64,000 bases of DNA, from the NCBI GenBank assembly GCA_903928895.1, contig CAIYSR010000125.1, positions 1 through 64,000 of the forward strand, written 5' to 3'. Below are positions 25,198 through 33,932 of this stretch, piece by piece. The position numbers were made by a program, and so were the translations under genes. The first letter of the stretch is position 1, and every line of letters starts with the position of its first letter. Origin of the DNA: an uncultured Rhodospirillales bacterium (GTDB lineage: Bacteria > Pseudomonadota > Alphaproteobacteria > Acetobacterales > Acetobacteraceae). Under the pieces are notes generated by a model that worked only from the letters and a program-made list of their open reading frames with translations, was not told where the DNA came from and made no database searches.

Positions 25198-28100
25198 CAG
25201 GCCGAGTTCCTCCGCTGCGAGCGCTCCTGCTGGGCGAGCAGCAACTGCGCGATCTGTGGCGCTGAGCGGCGGAAGCTGTCGGCGTTGGTCACGTTCGGCA
25301 GGTGAAAGACGTTGGTCACGTTGCCGCCGCCGCCCATGCCGTTCATCGCCGCGGCCAGCCGCTGGGACTGATTGGCGGTCATCACCCGTTCGCCGCGCTG
25401 CAGGATGGCGGCGAACTCATCGCTGTTCAGACCCGTGTGGTAGCGCGGCGCGCCGTCGAAAGTCGCCGCCGGCACCGAGCGGGTGAACGATGGCGCATTG
25501 GGATCGCCGACCAGGCCGCCGCGATGCAGGCCGGCGGCGCCGAGGGCGACGAAGGTGTCGGCCTGGGCGGACAAGTCCGCCAGCGCCGAGCCCGACGCCA
25601 TGCCGTCGAAGCTGAACCCGCTGAGCAAGTTGCCGATGCCGGTGAGGAAGCCACCGCCGGCAGCGCCGAAACCACCACCGCTGCTGCCACTGCCGGAGAA
25701 GGCGGAGGCCACGCCGCTGAGCGTGGAGCGGTTGCCGCCGAACAGCGAGTTCAACATCGGGTTGAGCACCGACAGCTTCAGAAACTCCCGCAGGATCTCC
25801 TCGGCAACGGAGGTCATCACATTCTGGAAGGTGACCGCCGCGCCCCTGCCGGAGACCAGCGCGGTGACGATGCCCTGGCCGATGGTGTCAAACGATTGGC
25901 TGAAGGCGTTCGCCACCTCGTTCATGTCCTGCTGCTGTTGCTGCAGCGTGGTCTTCAGGTCAGCGTTGGCTGCCACCAGGTCCAGGGTCTTGCGCTGCCA
26001 CTCGGTCAGCACATCGCCCTCGTTGATGCCGAGCTTGATCTCCTCCTGCAGCACGGCCAGCCGGCGGTTGCGCTCTGCGGTGTCGGCGCCGAGCAGGCTG
26101 ATCTCGGTCCGGACCAACTGGTTGTCCCGGGTCAGCCGGGATGCGTCGGCGGCCGCCGCGTTGTCGTTCTTGGCTCGCGTGTTGCGGTCCAGCGCCGCGG
26201 TCTCCTCGACGACCTGGCGGGCGTACTCGGCGGTGCCGGGCACCGCGGTCTTACGCGCGTCGGTCAGCGCCTTCTCGCGGTTGGCGGCGAGCTCGGCGGC
26301 GATGCCGCCCTGCATAAGCATCGGCGTCAGTCGCTCCTGGCCAGCGGCCTGGAGATTCAACTGGCGGACGTTGTCGTTGGCCGCCGCGCTGAGCTTGCGC
26401 TGTTCATCGGCCAGCGCCGAGGTCAACGCCGCCTGGTCGATCGGCTGGTGGGTGTCGCGGCTCAACTGGGCGAAGCGCTGGTAGACGGTGAGCAGATCGC
26501 GCGCGGCGCCGCTCTCGGCGATCAGCGGGGCGACCGCGTCGCGCGCGGTCTGGGCGATCTTCTCCTGCTCGGTCAGCGGATCGCGCAGGCCGCCCAGTTT
26601 GACCTGGAGGTCCTGGATGACCGCCGACGCCCGCTGCCCAGCATCGCTGCCGGCGCCGACGCTGTCGCGGTATTTGCTGAACTGCTCGATCTGCTTCTCG
26701 ATGTCGATCCGCTGGAACTGCACCGCGCTCTGGAACAGCTTGTCGACCGCAGTTGCCGCACCGTTCGGATCGCTGCCCAGGCCGAAGCCGTTTGCGGCCG
26801 ACATGGCGGAGGCGGCCGAGCCGGCGCTCGTGTCGCTGCCTGGCGGTGCGACACCCGGCAGCACTGGGCCCGGGGGGGTGGCTGTGGTGCCGTAGTGATG
26901 CCCGCCGCTCTCCTGTAGGGCGATCTGGAATATCCGATCCATGATCGCCGGGCTGTTGAGCTGGTTGCCGTAGTCAGCAAACACGTTGCTGAAGACCCGC
27001 GCGATGTCCTGCTGGACCTGCGGATCGAGCTGCGCGGTATTCTGCCCCTGGACCGACGACAGATAGTCATAGCCCTTGCCCGACTGCGCGCCGCCAATGC
27101 CCTGGTTATAGGCACGCGTGGCGTCGTCGATGTGGCCGTGCATCGCGTCGAGCTGCTGGCGGAAGTAGCTGACGCCGCCGGCGATGTTGGCGCTGTAGTT
27201 GAACCGCGCGTCAGGGGACATGCCGACGTCGGACGCAGCTGCCTGGCGCAGCTGAAACAAGCCGACGGCGTCGTTGTTGTTCAGGACGGTGGAGTTGCCA
27301 GGGATCGTCGCCGGCTGGTTCCAGGGAAACGGCTCGCGGGTGTTGCCGGACCCGGCCGGCAGCGGCGACCACCATGGCAATTGCACGCCGTTCTGCTGAA
27401 TGTCCTTCAGCGTCTTCTCGGCCTGCTTGCTGCCGAGGAAGTCGGTCAGCTTATCGATCCAGCCAATGAAACTGGCAATCCCCTCGATCGCTCCAGCCAC
27501 GCCCTTGTTCAGGTTGGTGCCGACCGTGGTGGCCAGACCATCGCCGCTGCCGGTGGCCTTGATGAAGGCCTCATCCATGTCGTGGATCGCCTTCTGCAAC
27601 GGCGTCAAATTGTCATTCACCGCCTGGGTGACCGGCTTCAGCTGGCCGAGCAGCAGGCTCATCGCCGCGGCCTTGTCGCCGGCGGCTTCATACTCTCGGG
27701 CCTGGTTGACCAGCGCCTGGGTGAAGCCGGTGATGTGGTGATCCGTCAGTTCCTGCAGGACCTTGGAGGGCTCGTTGAACGCCTCCGCCAGGCGCTTGGC
27801 GTCGCCGGCGGTCTCGCCGAGCTCGACGTTGAGGTTGGAGAAGGTTCGGGCGATGTCGCTCGCCTGTCCCGTCGAGCCCTGAAAGATCGGCGCCGCGTAG
27901 ACCGTCGTCAGCAGCAGGCTGGCCTGCGGTGTGCTCAGCGTCGACGTTGCCGCCAGTTCCTTCGCGGCCAATCGGACCTGGGGCGCCAGGCTGGCGAAAT
28001 TGTCCCGCGTGGCGGCCAGCCGGTTGGCCAGATCATTCAGCGCGCGCTGGTTGGTCTCGGCCACGTAGGCCATCGTCCCAAAGGCGGCGACCACTTCGAG

Positions 28101-28655
28101 GACGATCGCCGGGCCCGAAGTGAGGAAGCGAAACGTTTCCTTCGCGACGCCGCCAAAACTCTGGAAGGCGTGCTCGACATGGCCGATGTTGAGCAGCGCG
28201 ATCTCCAGCGGGTTCATCCCCGCGGCCATCTCGGCGAAGCTGCGCGTCGCCTCGCGGACCAGCATCGTGGTCGCCCGGGTCGACGTGCCGTGGTGCTCCG
28301 TGGCAGCGCCCAGCGTGCCATACTTCACGGTTGCAAGGTCGAGCAGCCGGTTGGCGTCATCCTGGGTGGCGCGGCCATTCTGCACGGCGCGGGTGATGGT
28401 ATCCTGGGTCTTCCCATAGGCCACGGCAGACGCATAGGCGGGATCCAGGCTTCGCTTGACGCGCTCGTAACTGGACCCGGAGTCGACAACGGCGCGGGTG
28501 ACCTTGTCGGTGCTCTGCACCACGCGATCACCGTCGCCGACGATTGAGTCGGTCGCGTCCTTGCTGGCCTGCTGCATCGTCTGCATGCCCTGCACGAAGC
28601 CGCTCGGGTCCAGCGAACTGCGGACAACGGTGAGCTGTTCGGCGGTCAGTGCCAT
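25197..28655 (-). CDS. Tail tape measure protein with transglycosylase-like segment
   Basis: 1152 residues, long coiled-coil protein that sets tail length. The N-terminus (SSLDPSGFVQGMQTMQQASK) is the usual tape-measure start. Around residues 470-540 NNDAVGLFQLRQAA, ARFNYSANIAGGVSYFRQQL and TRAYNQG look like a soluble lytic transglycosylase (lysozyme-like) domain, useful for crossing the cell wall; the catalytic glutamate is not evident. Hydrophobic Gly/Ala stretches near residues 170-220 and 980-1010 may insert in membrane. No ORF lies directly upstream on the same strand for 220 bases; the CBASS cassette separates it from the tail chaperone genes. Confidence 0.88.
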   Translation of the reverse strand: MALTAEQLTVVRSSLDPSGFVQGMQTMQQASKDATDSIVGDGDRVVQSTDKVTRAVVDSGSSYERVKRSLDPAYASAVAYGKTQDTITRAVQNGRATQDDANRLLDLATVKYGTLGAATEHHGTSTRATTMLVREATRSFAEMAAGMNPLEIALLNIGHVEHAFQSFGGVAKETFRFLTSGPAIVLEVVAAFGTMAYVAETNQRALNDLANRLAATRDNFASLAPQVRLAAKELAATSTLSTPQASLLLTTVYAAPIFQGSTGQASDIARTFSNLNVELGETAGDAKRLAEAFNEPSKVLQELTDHHITGFTQALVNQAREYEAAGDKAAAMSLLLGQLKPVTQAVNDNLTPLQKAIHDMDEAFIKATGSGDGLATTVGTNLNKGVAGAIEGIASFIGWIDKLTDFLGSKQAEKTLKDIQQNGVQLPWWSPLPAGSGNTREPFPWNQPATIPGNSTVLNNNDAVGLFQLRQAAASDVGMSPDARFNYSANIAGGVSYFRQQLDAMHGHIDDATRAYNQGIGGAQSGKGYDYLSSVQGQNTAQLDPQVQQDIARVFSNVFADYGNQLNSPAIMDRIFQIALQESGGHHYGTTATPPGPVLPGVAPPGSDTSAGSAASAMSAANGFGLGSDPNGAATAVDKLFQSAVQFQRIDIEKQIEQFSKYRDSVGAGSDAGQRASAVIQDLQVKLGGLRDPLTEQEKIAQTARDAVAPLIAESGAARDLLTVYQRFAQLSRDTHQPIDQAALTSALADEQRKLSAAANDNVRQLNLQAAGQERLTPMLMQGGIAAELAANREKALTDARKTAVPGTAEYARQVVEETAALDRNTRAKNDNAAAADASRLTRDNQLVRTEISLLGADTAERNRRLAVLQEEIKLGINEGDVLTEWQRKTLDLVAANADLKTTLQQQQQDMNEVANAFSQSFDTIGQGIVTALVSGRGAAVTFQNVMTSVAEEILREFLKLSVLNPMLNSLFGGNRSTLSGVASAFSGSGSSGGGFGAAGGGFLTGIGNLLSGFSFDGMASGSALADLSAQADTFVALGAAGLHRGGLVGDPNAPSFTRSVPAATFDGAPRYHTGLNSDEFAAILQRGERVMTANQSQRLAAAMNGMGGGGNVTNVFHLPNVTNADSFRRSAPQIAQLLLAQQERSQRRNSA

Positions 28656-28880
28656 GGGGCGACCTCGGCGAGTCGTGCTCGCTATTGGGCGAGGGATCGC
28701 GCCCCGCGCCCGAATGTTTCTGAAGCGGCATGCACCGCTGTGCTGCGTGCCAGGTAGGCACCGGTGGTCTGAGTTACGCCACGAAAGTGGACGATCGGAG
28801 AACCAGTTGGCAGCACAACTCTTGAATAACGCTCACGCAATCCTTCGGCGCAGAAATGAAAATGACCTTGGACGTGCCTG

Positions 28881-29453
28881 CTAACGGCCAGGGCGCTTGG
28901 CCGCACGCCGAGCGGCGATCTGGTTTGCGCCGCTCACCCTGAGGCGGTACGTGAGCATGGAACTGCTCACTCCAAAGGTCTTCGCAGCGGTCGACTGACT
29001 ACCTGAGTTTACGATGTAACGCGCAGCTTCATTGGGAATGAGCAAGCAACCGCCCAGGAATGCGGCCTCCTCCTCCACCGACCCGTCCCGGTCCCGCGTG
29101 CCATCTGCCGAGAGCAGCAGTGTTATGGGATGCCCGAGAAAGAGATGGGCCAGTTCATGAAAGAGGTTGCTTCGTTGGCGGACTGGAGCATGGGAATCGT
29201 TGTGTACGATTGCTGTGCTCATTCCCAAGGGCACGACGAGCCCAGAGAATGACTCCCGGTCGACGTGCAGGAAGTGGTGCCCGACGGCGCCGCCATTTTC
29301 ATCGACCAAGCCGCTCAGCTTGAGTACCACTACATCATAGTGGCGACAAACAACCCACGGGTCCAAGGGTGCCGTCGGAGCTAGACCGAGGACACCTCTA
29401 ATTTCGACTGCGATGCTGTTCGCCTTGGTCTTAAACCCATGTCGAAGGGCCAT
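28881..29453 (-). CDS. capP: ImmA/IrrE-type metallopeptidase, CapP-like
   Basis: 190 residues. Zinc site HELAH at 99-103 (HEXXH) and a third ligand in EEEAAFLGGCLLIP (E128-E129), the complete M78 pattern. A small helix-turn-helix-like C-terminus follows (STAAKTFGVSSSMLTYRLRV). It starts 6 bases after the stop of the XRE gene. In known CBASS loci the CapP metallopeptidase cleaves the CapH repressor after DNA damage and so releases CBASS expression. Position next to an XRE gene divergent from a CBASS operon fits that role. A prophage-induction role like ImmA of ICEBs1 is the alternative. Confidence 0.75.
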   Translation of the reverse strand: MALRHGFKTKANSIAVEIRGVLGLAPTAPLDPWVVCRHYDVVVLKLSGLVDENGGAVGHHFLHVDRESFSGLVVPLGMSTAIVHNDSHAPVRQRSNLFHELAHLFLGHPITLLLSADGTRDRDGSVEEEAAFLGGCLLIPNEAARYIVNSGSQSTAAKTFGVSSSMLTYRLRVSGANQIAARRAAKRPGR

Positions 29454-29459
29454 TCTGTC

Positions 29460-29804
29460 TCACAAAGTACGAAGGCTCTCATATGTCGCCCGCAAGACGC
29501 CCTCCAAGGCCAATTTTCCGGCCTCGCTGAGCTTCGGATCGGCGCGCAGCAAGGCGGTCATCTCCGCCAGGGTCTCAGCACGATTGCCCTCTTCGGCCGC
29601 GATGAAGCTCTCGGCTTTAAGTCCCGACCATCTCAGCAGTGCAGCGAGGCCGTCCACGTCAGGCCTCTTCCCCTGCATCATCCTGGTGAGCGTCGAGGCG
29701 CCGACACCGCTATCCTCGGCTACCTGTTTCCAGGTCTGACGACGGGCTAGTCGATGGGCGTTCAGCGCGGCGCAAAAGGCGTCGTTCTGAAAAATCTGTT
29801 TCAT
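29460..29804 (-). CDS. capH: XRE-family repressor, CapH-like
   Basis: 114 residues from the ATG at 29804 (GGGAGAGG upstream). Helix-turn-helix at about residues 23-60 (TWKQVAEDSGVGASTLTRMM); the C-terminal helices (AETLAEMTALLRADPKLSEA) likely dimerise and contain the cleavage region. It is the presumed target of the peptidase encoded just downstream. It is divergent from the CBASS operon across a 165-base region with a perfect dyad, the expected place for a repressor that controls both directions. Upstream in-frame starts would overlap its own promoter. Confidence 0.75.
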   Translation of the reverse strand: MKQIFQNDAFCAALNAHRLARRQTWKQVAEDSGVGASTLTRMMQGKRPDVDGLAALLRWSGLKAESFIAAEEGNRAETLAEMTALLRADPKLSEAGKLALEGVLRATYESLRTL

Positions 29805-29824
29805 GGGCCTCTCCCGGCTGCCGG

Positions 29825-29852
29825 AGTCTAGCATGTGATTCGACACTTGCAA
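29825..29852 (-). promoter_or_regulatory. Candidate promoter of the XRE-peptidase pair
   Basis: On the minus strand TTGCAA (29852-29847) and TAGACT (29830-29825) are spaced by 16 bases, a reasonable sigma-70 promoter, with the XRE ATG about 20 bases downstream. Confidence 0.5.
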
Positions 29853-29881
29853 TCGGCGCCGGTAGCTGACATGTTCCCGGA

Positions 29882-29897
29882 ATTGCTAGATAGCAAT
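29882..29897. promoter_or_regulatory. Dyad operator candidate between XRE and CBASS genes
   Basis: ATTGCTA-GA-TAGCAAT is a perfect 7-bp inverted repeat in the middle of the divergent region, 73 bases before the nucleotidyltransferase start. It overlaps a weak rightward -35 (TTGCTA). This spacing and symmetry suit a small XRE dimer. No second exact copy was seen nearby. Confidence 0.6.
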
Positions 29898-29969
29898 CAT
29901 CGGTCGATTCTGCAATACGACGTGGTCCCTGGCAAGGTCGACTCGCGTGCCTGGAGGTAACTTGTCGCC

Positions 29970-31235
29970 ATGAACGATCTCTCGCGCTTCGTCGGGCTGC
30001 CAAGTCGGGTCGATCCCCTTGCCGACCCACTGGACGCGTTGCTCGCTGACATAGCGATCGGCGTTCAACTTCCACCTGGACTCCATGCAAAAATGGGACG
30101 TCGCTACGCCGCCATCCATACCTTCGCGGGCCGACCGGGCAGCCCGCTCGAGGGCACCATCGTTCAGTTCTATACCCAGGGCTCGATGGCCATCGACGCC
30201 ACCAACTCCACCCGGGGAACAGATAACGAGTTCGATCTTGACGCTATTCTGGAGGCGCTATGGCCGCCGGGAACGACGCCGGCTGGCGCCCTCCAGCTGC
30301 TCTGGCTTGCTCTGAAGGACTATCCCTGCCTGAAGGTCATTCGCCAGTCGCGGTGCGTGACCATCCAATACGCAGATGGCATGCACGTTGACGTGACACC
30401 GTCTCGGCGTATACCGGGAACGACTGATTTCGAGAGCGTGATTTTTCACGCGAAGCCGGGAACCCCGGTTTCGGAGCACGCCGAAATCCCGATGAACGCC
30501 TTCGCTTTTGCCAGATGGTACAACCACCGCACGCCCGACGAGGAGTGGTTCGCCGCCGCCTTTCGCCAACGCATGGCCGAGGACATGCAGTTGTTGGTCA
30601 AGGCGGATTCGATCGTCCACGACGTGCCCGAGCAAACGCCTCTCCCAAGGAAGAGCGTGACGACCGTCGCGCTCCAGCTCATCAAGCGCTTCCGGGACAT
30701 CTGGAGCCTGGACAAGCCAGGCCGCTACCCACCGTCGGTGATACTGTCCTGCCATGCCGGGCACGCTGCGAAACCTGGGTTGTCGTTGTCGGAAATGGTT
30801 ATCAGGCAGGCCCTGTGGACCGCGCGGGCGATCGACGATGCGGCGGCCGCGGGGCGCCTGGTGGACGTGCGAAACCCTGAGATGCGGAACGACAGGTTCA
30901 CGGACCGTTGGCCCGAGAACCACGCGCAGCAGAGGGGCTTCTCGGGTGCTTTGCATACATTCGCTGACGGATTGGAGTTGATCCGCCGCGGCGAGGTGGA
31001 ACTGGAGGATGCGCAGGAGTGGTTGCGGAAGTGCTTCGGACCGCAGGTGGTTTCGCGCTCGATCCAGATGATGAATGAGCGCAACGGGCGCACCCTCGCC
31101 GTACGCGGGCATGGCTACGGACGGACCGGTGGGCTCTACGTACCCGCAGCCCCCGCGATCATTGCTTCGGGCGCGTCGCTTGTGTCGAACGTCCCCGCGC
31201 GCGCCCACACCAACATGGGCGACAGGCGGCTATGA
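29970..31235 (+). CDS. CBASS CD-NTase (cGAS/DncV-like nucleotidyltransferase)
   Basis: 421 residues, GGAGGT 11 bases before the ATG. The nucleotidyltransferase signature is GS (71-72) followed by the metal-binding DNEFDLD (D89, D91), with the third acid D141 in MHVDVTPS. On phage infection it should make a cyclic oligonucleotide from NTPs in the cytoplasm. The helical C-terminal half (SVTTVALQLIKRF, FTDRWPENHAQQRG) is typical of bacterial cGAS-like enzymes. The flexible last 40 residues end in GDRRL. Product cannot be told, but pairing with a patatin effector suits cGAMP-type signals. Its stop overlaps the next gene (ATGA). Confidence 0.9.
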   Translation: MNDLSRFVGLPSRVDPLADPLDALLADIAIGVQLPPGLHAKMGRRYAAIHTFAGRPGSPLEGTIVQFYTQGSMAIDATNSTRGTDNEFDLDAILEALWPPGTTPAGALQLLWLALKDYPCLKVIRQSRCVTIQYADGMHVDVTPSRRIPGTTDFESVIFHAKPGTPVSEHAEIPMNAFAFARWYNHRTPDEEWFAAAFRQRMAEDMQLLVKADSIVHDVPEQTPLPRKSVTTVALQLIKRFRDIWSLDKPGRYPPSVILSCHAGHAAKPGLSLSEMVIRQALWTARAIDDAAAAGRLVDVRNPEMRNDRFTDRWPENHAQQRGFSGALHTFADGLELIRRGEVELEDAQEWLRKCFGPQVVSRSIQMMNERNGRTLAVRGHGYGRTGGLYVPAAPAIIASGASLVSNVPARAHTNMGDRRL

Positions 31236-31708
31236 TTGGGCTGATGAACATCGAGCAACAGATCAACTCGATGGCGGCTGCTTGGCCCAGCCTCAGGCTG
31301 GTCCACCGCGCCGGTTCGCTCGCCGCATGGCAGGGGCCATTGCAGGCGTTGTTCCGAAAATTCACTGTTAGGATCATCTACCGGGCGCCGCTTGCAATCG
31401 AGCTTCTGCATCCACGGCGCACCCAGCCCAGGGTCCGTGTCGTCGATCCACCATTGCGGCCGAGGCGCAATGATCCGGAAGGTCAGCTACCCCACGTTTA
31501 CTACGTCGGTGACGGACCATTGGATGTCGTACTGTGCATTTTCGACCCCGGGACGGGCGAGTGGTCGCCTGAGATGCCGCTCGCAGAAACCACCGTGCCT
31601 TGGACGATCGACTGGCTGGCGTCCTACGAGGGATGGCGGGCAACCGGGAAGTGGACCGGCGGCGGCCGGCATGTTGAAAGCCCAATGCTGAGCGAGGCCA
31701 TCGGATGA
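31232..31708 (+). CDS. CBASS E2-like protein (short type II Cap2)
   Basis: 158 residues with an E2 ubiquitin-conjugating-like pattern: PHVYYVGDG (H88) then the catalytic cysteine C102 in DVVLCIFDP, then LAETTVPWTIDWLASYEGWR and TGKWTGGGRH. In short type II CBASS such a stand-alone E2 modifies the CD-NTase by linking its C-terminus, without the E1 and JAB domains of long type II. Neither E1 nor JAB peptidase genes are present here. Overlaps both neighbours by ATGA, so its amount is tied to theirs. Confidence 0.82.
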   Translation: MIGLMNIEQQINSMAAAWPSLRLVHRAGSLAAWQGPLQALFRKFTVRIIYRAPLAIELLHPRRTQPRVRVVDPPLRPRRNDPEGQLPHVYYVGDGPLDVVLCIFDPGTGEWSPEMPLAETTVPWTIDWLASYEGWRATGKWTGGGRHVESPMLSEAIG

Positions 31709-32742
31709 ACTACATACCACCCAAGCGGTCCGACGGCACTCTCCAGCACCGGCGCAAACCGCTGCCGTGGCCGAAAGACCGTCCGTTCAAGATTCTCTCC
31801 ATCGACGGCGGTGGGATATGCGGCATCCTACCCGCATCAGTCCTCGCCGAGTTCGAGACACGGTTCCTCGGCAATCGGTCTATCGCTGGCCACTTCGACA
31901 TGATCGCAGGCACCTCGACTGGCGGCATCATCGCGCTGGGGCTTGCACACGGCCTTACCGCACGAGCCATCAAGACTTTCTACGTCGAGCGGGGACCCTT
32001 GATCTTCCCGGAGACGAACGCTTTCGGTCGTTTCCTGCGGCGGTTCCACCGCTATCGGCGCTACGTCTATGATAGCCGGGTGCTGGAAGAGGAGTTGCTG
32101 CGGATATTCGGCGACACCCCGCTCGGGGACGCGACGACACGCCTGTGCGTCCCGAGCTTCGAGGGAACACATGGGGAGCCGTGGATCTATAAGACGCCCC
32201 ACCATCCGGACTACAAGAAGGACGGCGTCGAACGGATGGTAAAGGTCGGCCTCGCGACCTCAGCAGCTCCGACATATTTCAAGGCTATGCCTAACAACGG
32301 CTATATCATGGTGGACGGTGGCCTGTGGGCAAACAACCCCATCATGAATGCCGTAACCGACGCGCTGACGTGCTTCGACATCGACCGGACCCAGGTATTA
32401 GTGTTGAGCCTCGGGTGCGGAGAAACATCGTTCAAGGTGGATCCTGCGCGGGCTGGCGGCGGCAAGTTTCAGTGGAGAGACGTGATCCAGGCAGCTATGC
32501 GAGCGCAGTCTCTCAATGCCCTCGGGCAGAGCTACCTGTTGCTGGGGAAGGAAAACGTCGTCCGGTTGGATGCCCCGGAGACGCCTACTCCGATCCCTCT
32601 CGACAATCACAGACGCGCCGTAATCGAATTGCCAGCTATGGCTCGCGCGCTTGCAGAGGGCGCGGGACACCGTGTCGAGAGCCTATTCCTCGAAGAAATT
32701 GTCGAACCCTACCATCCGTGCATACCCGCAAGGGCGTCATAA
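31705..32742 (+). CDS. capV: CBASS effector, patatin-like phospholipase (CapV-like)
   Basis: 345 residues. Patatin features are complete: oxyanion DGGGICGI (34-41), nucleophile S71 in GTSTGG, and catalytic D204 in DGGLWANNP. In CBASS the enzyme is switched on by the cyclic nucleotide and degrades inner-membrane phospholipids, killing the cell before phage release. Start overlaps the E2 stop (ATGA). There is no signal peptide or membrane segment, so it attacks the membrane from the cytoplasm. A clear terminator was not seen after it. Confidence 0.9.
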   Translation: MNYIPPKRSDGTLQHRRKPLPWPKDRPFKILSIDGGGICGILPASVLAEFETRFLGNRSIAGHFDMIAGTSTGGIIALGLAHGLTARAIKTFYVERGPLIFPETNAFGRFLRRFHRYRRYVYDSRVLEEELLRIFGDTPLGDATTRLCVPSFEGTHGEPWIYKTPHHPDYKKDGVERMVKVGLATSAAPTYFKAMPNNGYIMVDGGLWANNPIMNAVTDALTCFDIDRTQVLVLSLGCGETSFKVDPARAGGGKFQWRDVIQAAMRAQSLNALGQSYLLLGKENVVRLDAPETPTPIPLDNHRRAVIELPAMARALAEGAGHRVESLFLEEIVEPYHPCIPARAS

Positions 32743-33064
32743 GCCGGTCCTGTGCTGAGTTTGAGAACACGTGCAAGCATCCGGCGGCAGTTACTGGAAA
32801 GAACGATCAGCCCGAGCCGTCCAGGCCGACCAGATTTTGTCTTTGGTGGGCAGCGTTCGGTCGCGTTGGGTTGTTCTACTTTATGAATGGCAGCAGTAGA
32901 GTGATCGACAGCATGTTTGGAGCGACTGTCATTGGGCTCAAGTCAGCCGCAGGCGGACTGGATCTCGAACGCCCGAGTTCCACTTTTGGCGTTTGAAAAT
33001 CCATCTTGCGGCTCTGACGATGCGCTAATTCAATCCCGCCACACAACGGACGCTCAAGCGGTAG
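32743..33064. other. Gap between capV and the tail chaperone gene
   Basis: About 320 bases without a convincing gene. The AT-richer stretch around 32870-32960 differs from both sides and may mark the edge of the inserted CBASS cassette. Rightward (capV) and leftward (tail) genes converge here, yet no strong hairpin was found. Confidence 0.4.
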
Positions 33065-33481
33065 CTACAAGATCCGCCTCGGGGCGCCATTTGACCCGGC
33101 GCAGTCGCTATCCCTCAGTGTTCCGGCATTCGTGGCCTGTGCCGCCAACCACACCCGGTCCAACGCCATGACTGCCTCGATCTCCGCTGGCCGGGTGATC
33201 GTGCCCATCAACATGCTCCATGCCAGCAGGTCGAGATACGAGATCGGGTTCGGCCCGAAGCCGTTGCTGCCGCGCCCGGCCGAGAGTTCGAGGAACCACA
33301 CCCAGACATGGGCACCATCTGCCGGCAGCTCCGGACCGTCGAGTGCCACCGGCCGTCGCCCGGTCTGCCGTTCGACACTTTCCAACCCCTCACGCTCTGT
33401 CGATCCGTCCGGCAGCCTGCGGTTCAGCCGGAACTGGTGCGACGCGAACTCGATCAGCTCTTCGAGGCCGGCGGCTGAAAG
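33065..33481 (-). CDS. Tail assembly chaperone, frameshifted 'T' part
   Basis: A 138-residue frame with no good own start, reached by -1 slippage from the upstream chaperone gene; the fusion would be about 271 residues. After the slip it reads LSAAGLEELIEFASHQF, then WVWFLELSAGRGSNG and PISYLDLLAWSMLMGTI, a pattern typical of phage tail chaperone extensions. In lambda the G-T fusion loads tail tube subunits on the tape measure. Position between tail tube and tape-measure genes matches; the CBASS cassette lies just beyond. Confidence 0.7.
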   Translation of the reverse strand, partial: LSAAGLEELIEFASHQFRLNRRLPDGSTEREGLESVERQTGRRPVALDGPELPADGAHVWVWFLELSAGRGSNGFGPNPISYLDLLAWSMLMGTITRPAEIEAVMALDRVWLAAQATNAGTLRDSDCAGSNGAPRRIL

Positions 33482-33879
33482 TTTCCCAGGTCGTTGATGA
33501 ACTCCACCACCTGTTCGCGCAGCCAAGCGAGCTCCGGCAGCGCATACAGCTCTCGGGCATTGGCGGCGGAGAATTCCACGCAGAGCGGCGTGCCATCGAG
33601 CGCCACCAGGTCCCAGCCCTGCGTGAGTTTCGATAGCTTCTCGACCAGGTCGGCCTCGGCCTGCTCGGAGGTATAGCGCTGCCCGCGCATGCGGATGACC
33701 CGGTCGGAGACGCCGCGGTCGTGCGCCCGTCCGGCGCCGGACGACGACGACAGCAGATCGATCCACGCGGCGTCACCGGTCTCGGCGTTGCGCAGCGGCT
33801 GGCGGGTGACGGGATGAACCAGATTGAGCCGCGACGGTGCTTCTACCGCCAGCGCCAGGCCGGCGAATTTCGAACTCAT
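33454..33879 (-). CDS. Tail assembly chaperone, 'G' part (GTA gp10-like)
   Basis: 141 residues. LNLVHPVTRQPLRNAETGDAAWIDL is the opening typical of alphaproteobacterial phage tail chaperones, followed by the TSEQAEADLVEKLSKLT and WDLVALDG segments. GGACAC lies upstream of the ATG. Near its end, codons 131-133 hold the slippery GGGAAAC. Unshifted product ends NFQPPASKS. A major and a frameshifted minor form are expected. Confidence 0.78.
   Translation of the reverse strand: MSSKFAGLALAVEAPSRLNLVHPVTRQPLRNAETGDAAWIDLLSSSSGAGRAHDRGVSDRVIRMRGQRYTSEQAEADLVEKLSKLTQGWDLVALDGTPLCVEFSAANARELYALPELAWLREQVVEFINDLGNFQPPASKS
33481..33487 (-). other. Programmed -1 frameshift site GGGAAAC
   Basis: On the coding strand codons read CTG GGA AAC, so G GGA AAC is in the exact X XXY YYZ register, eight codons before the stop. 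A -1 slip enters a frame open for another 138 codons. Lambda uses GGGAAAG at the same place in its G gene. Confidence 0.75.
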
Positions 33880-33932
33880 GGGGAGTGTCCTTTGTAGGGG
33901 GATGGTCGAAGGGCTTGATCGGACGCCGCCGG

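Noticed and set aside
28881-29804. Main lysogeny repressor of the prophage (XRE plus ImmA type)
   Set aside because: Kept as an alternative only: the pair is far from the early genes, inside the late operon and directly divergent from CBASS, which fits CapH/CapP better.
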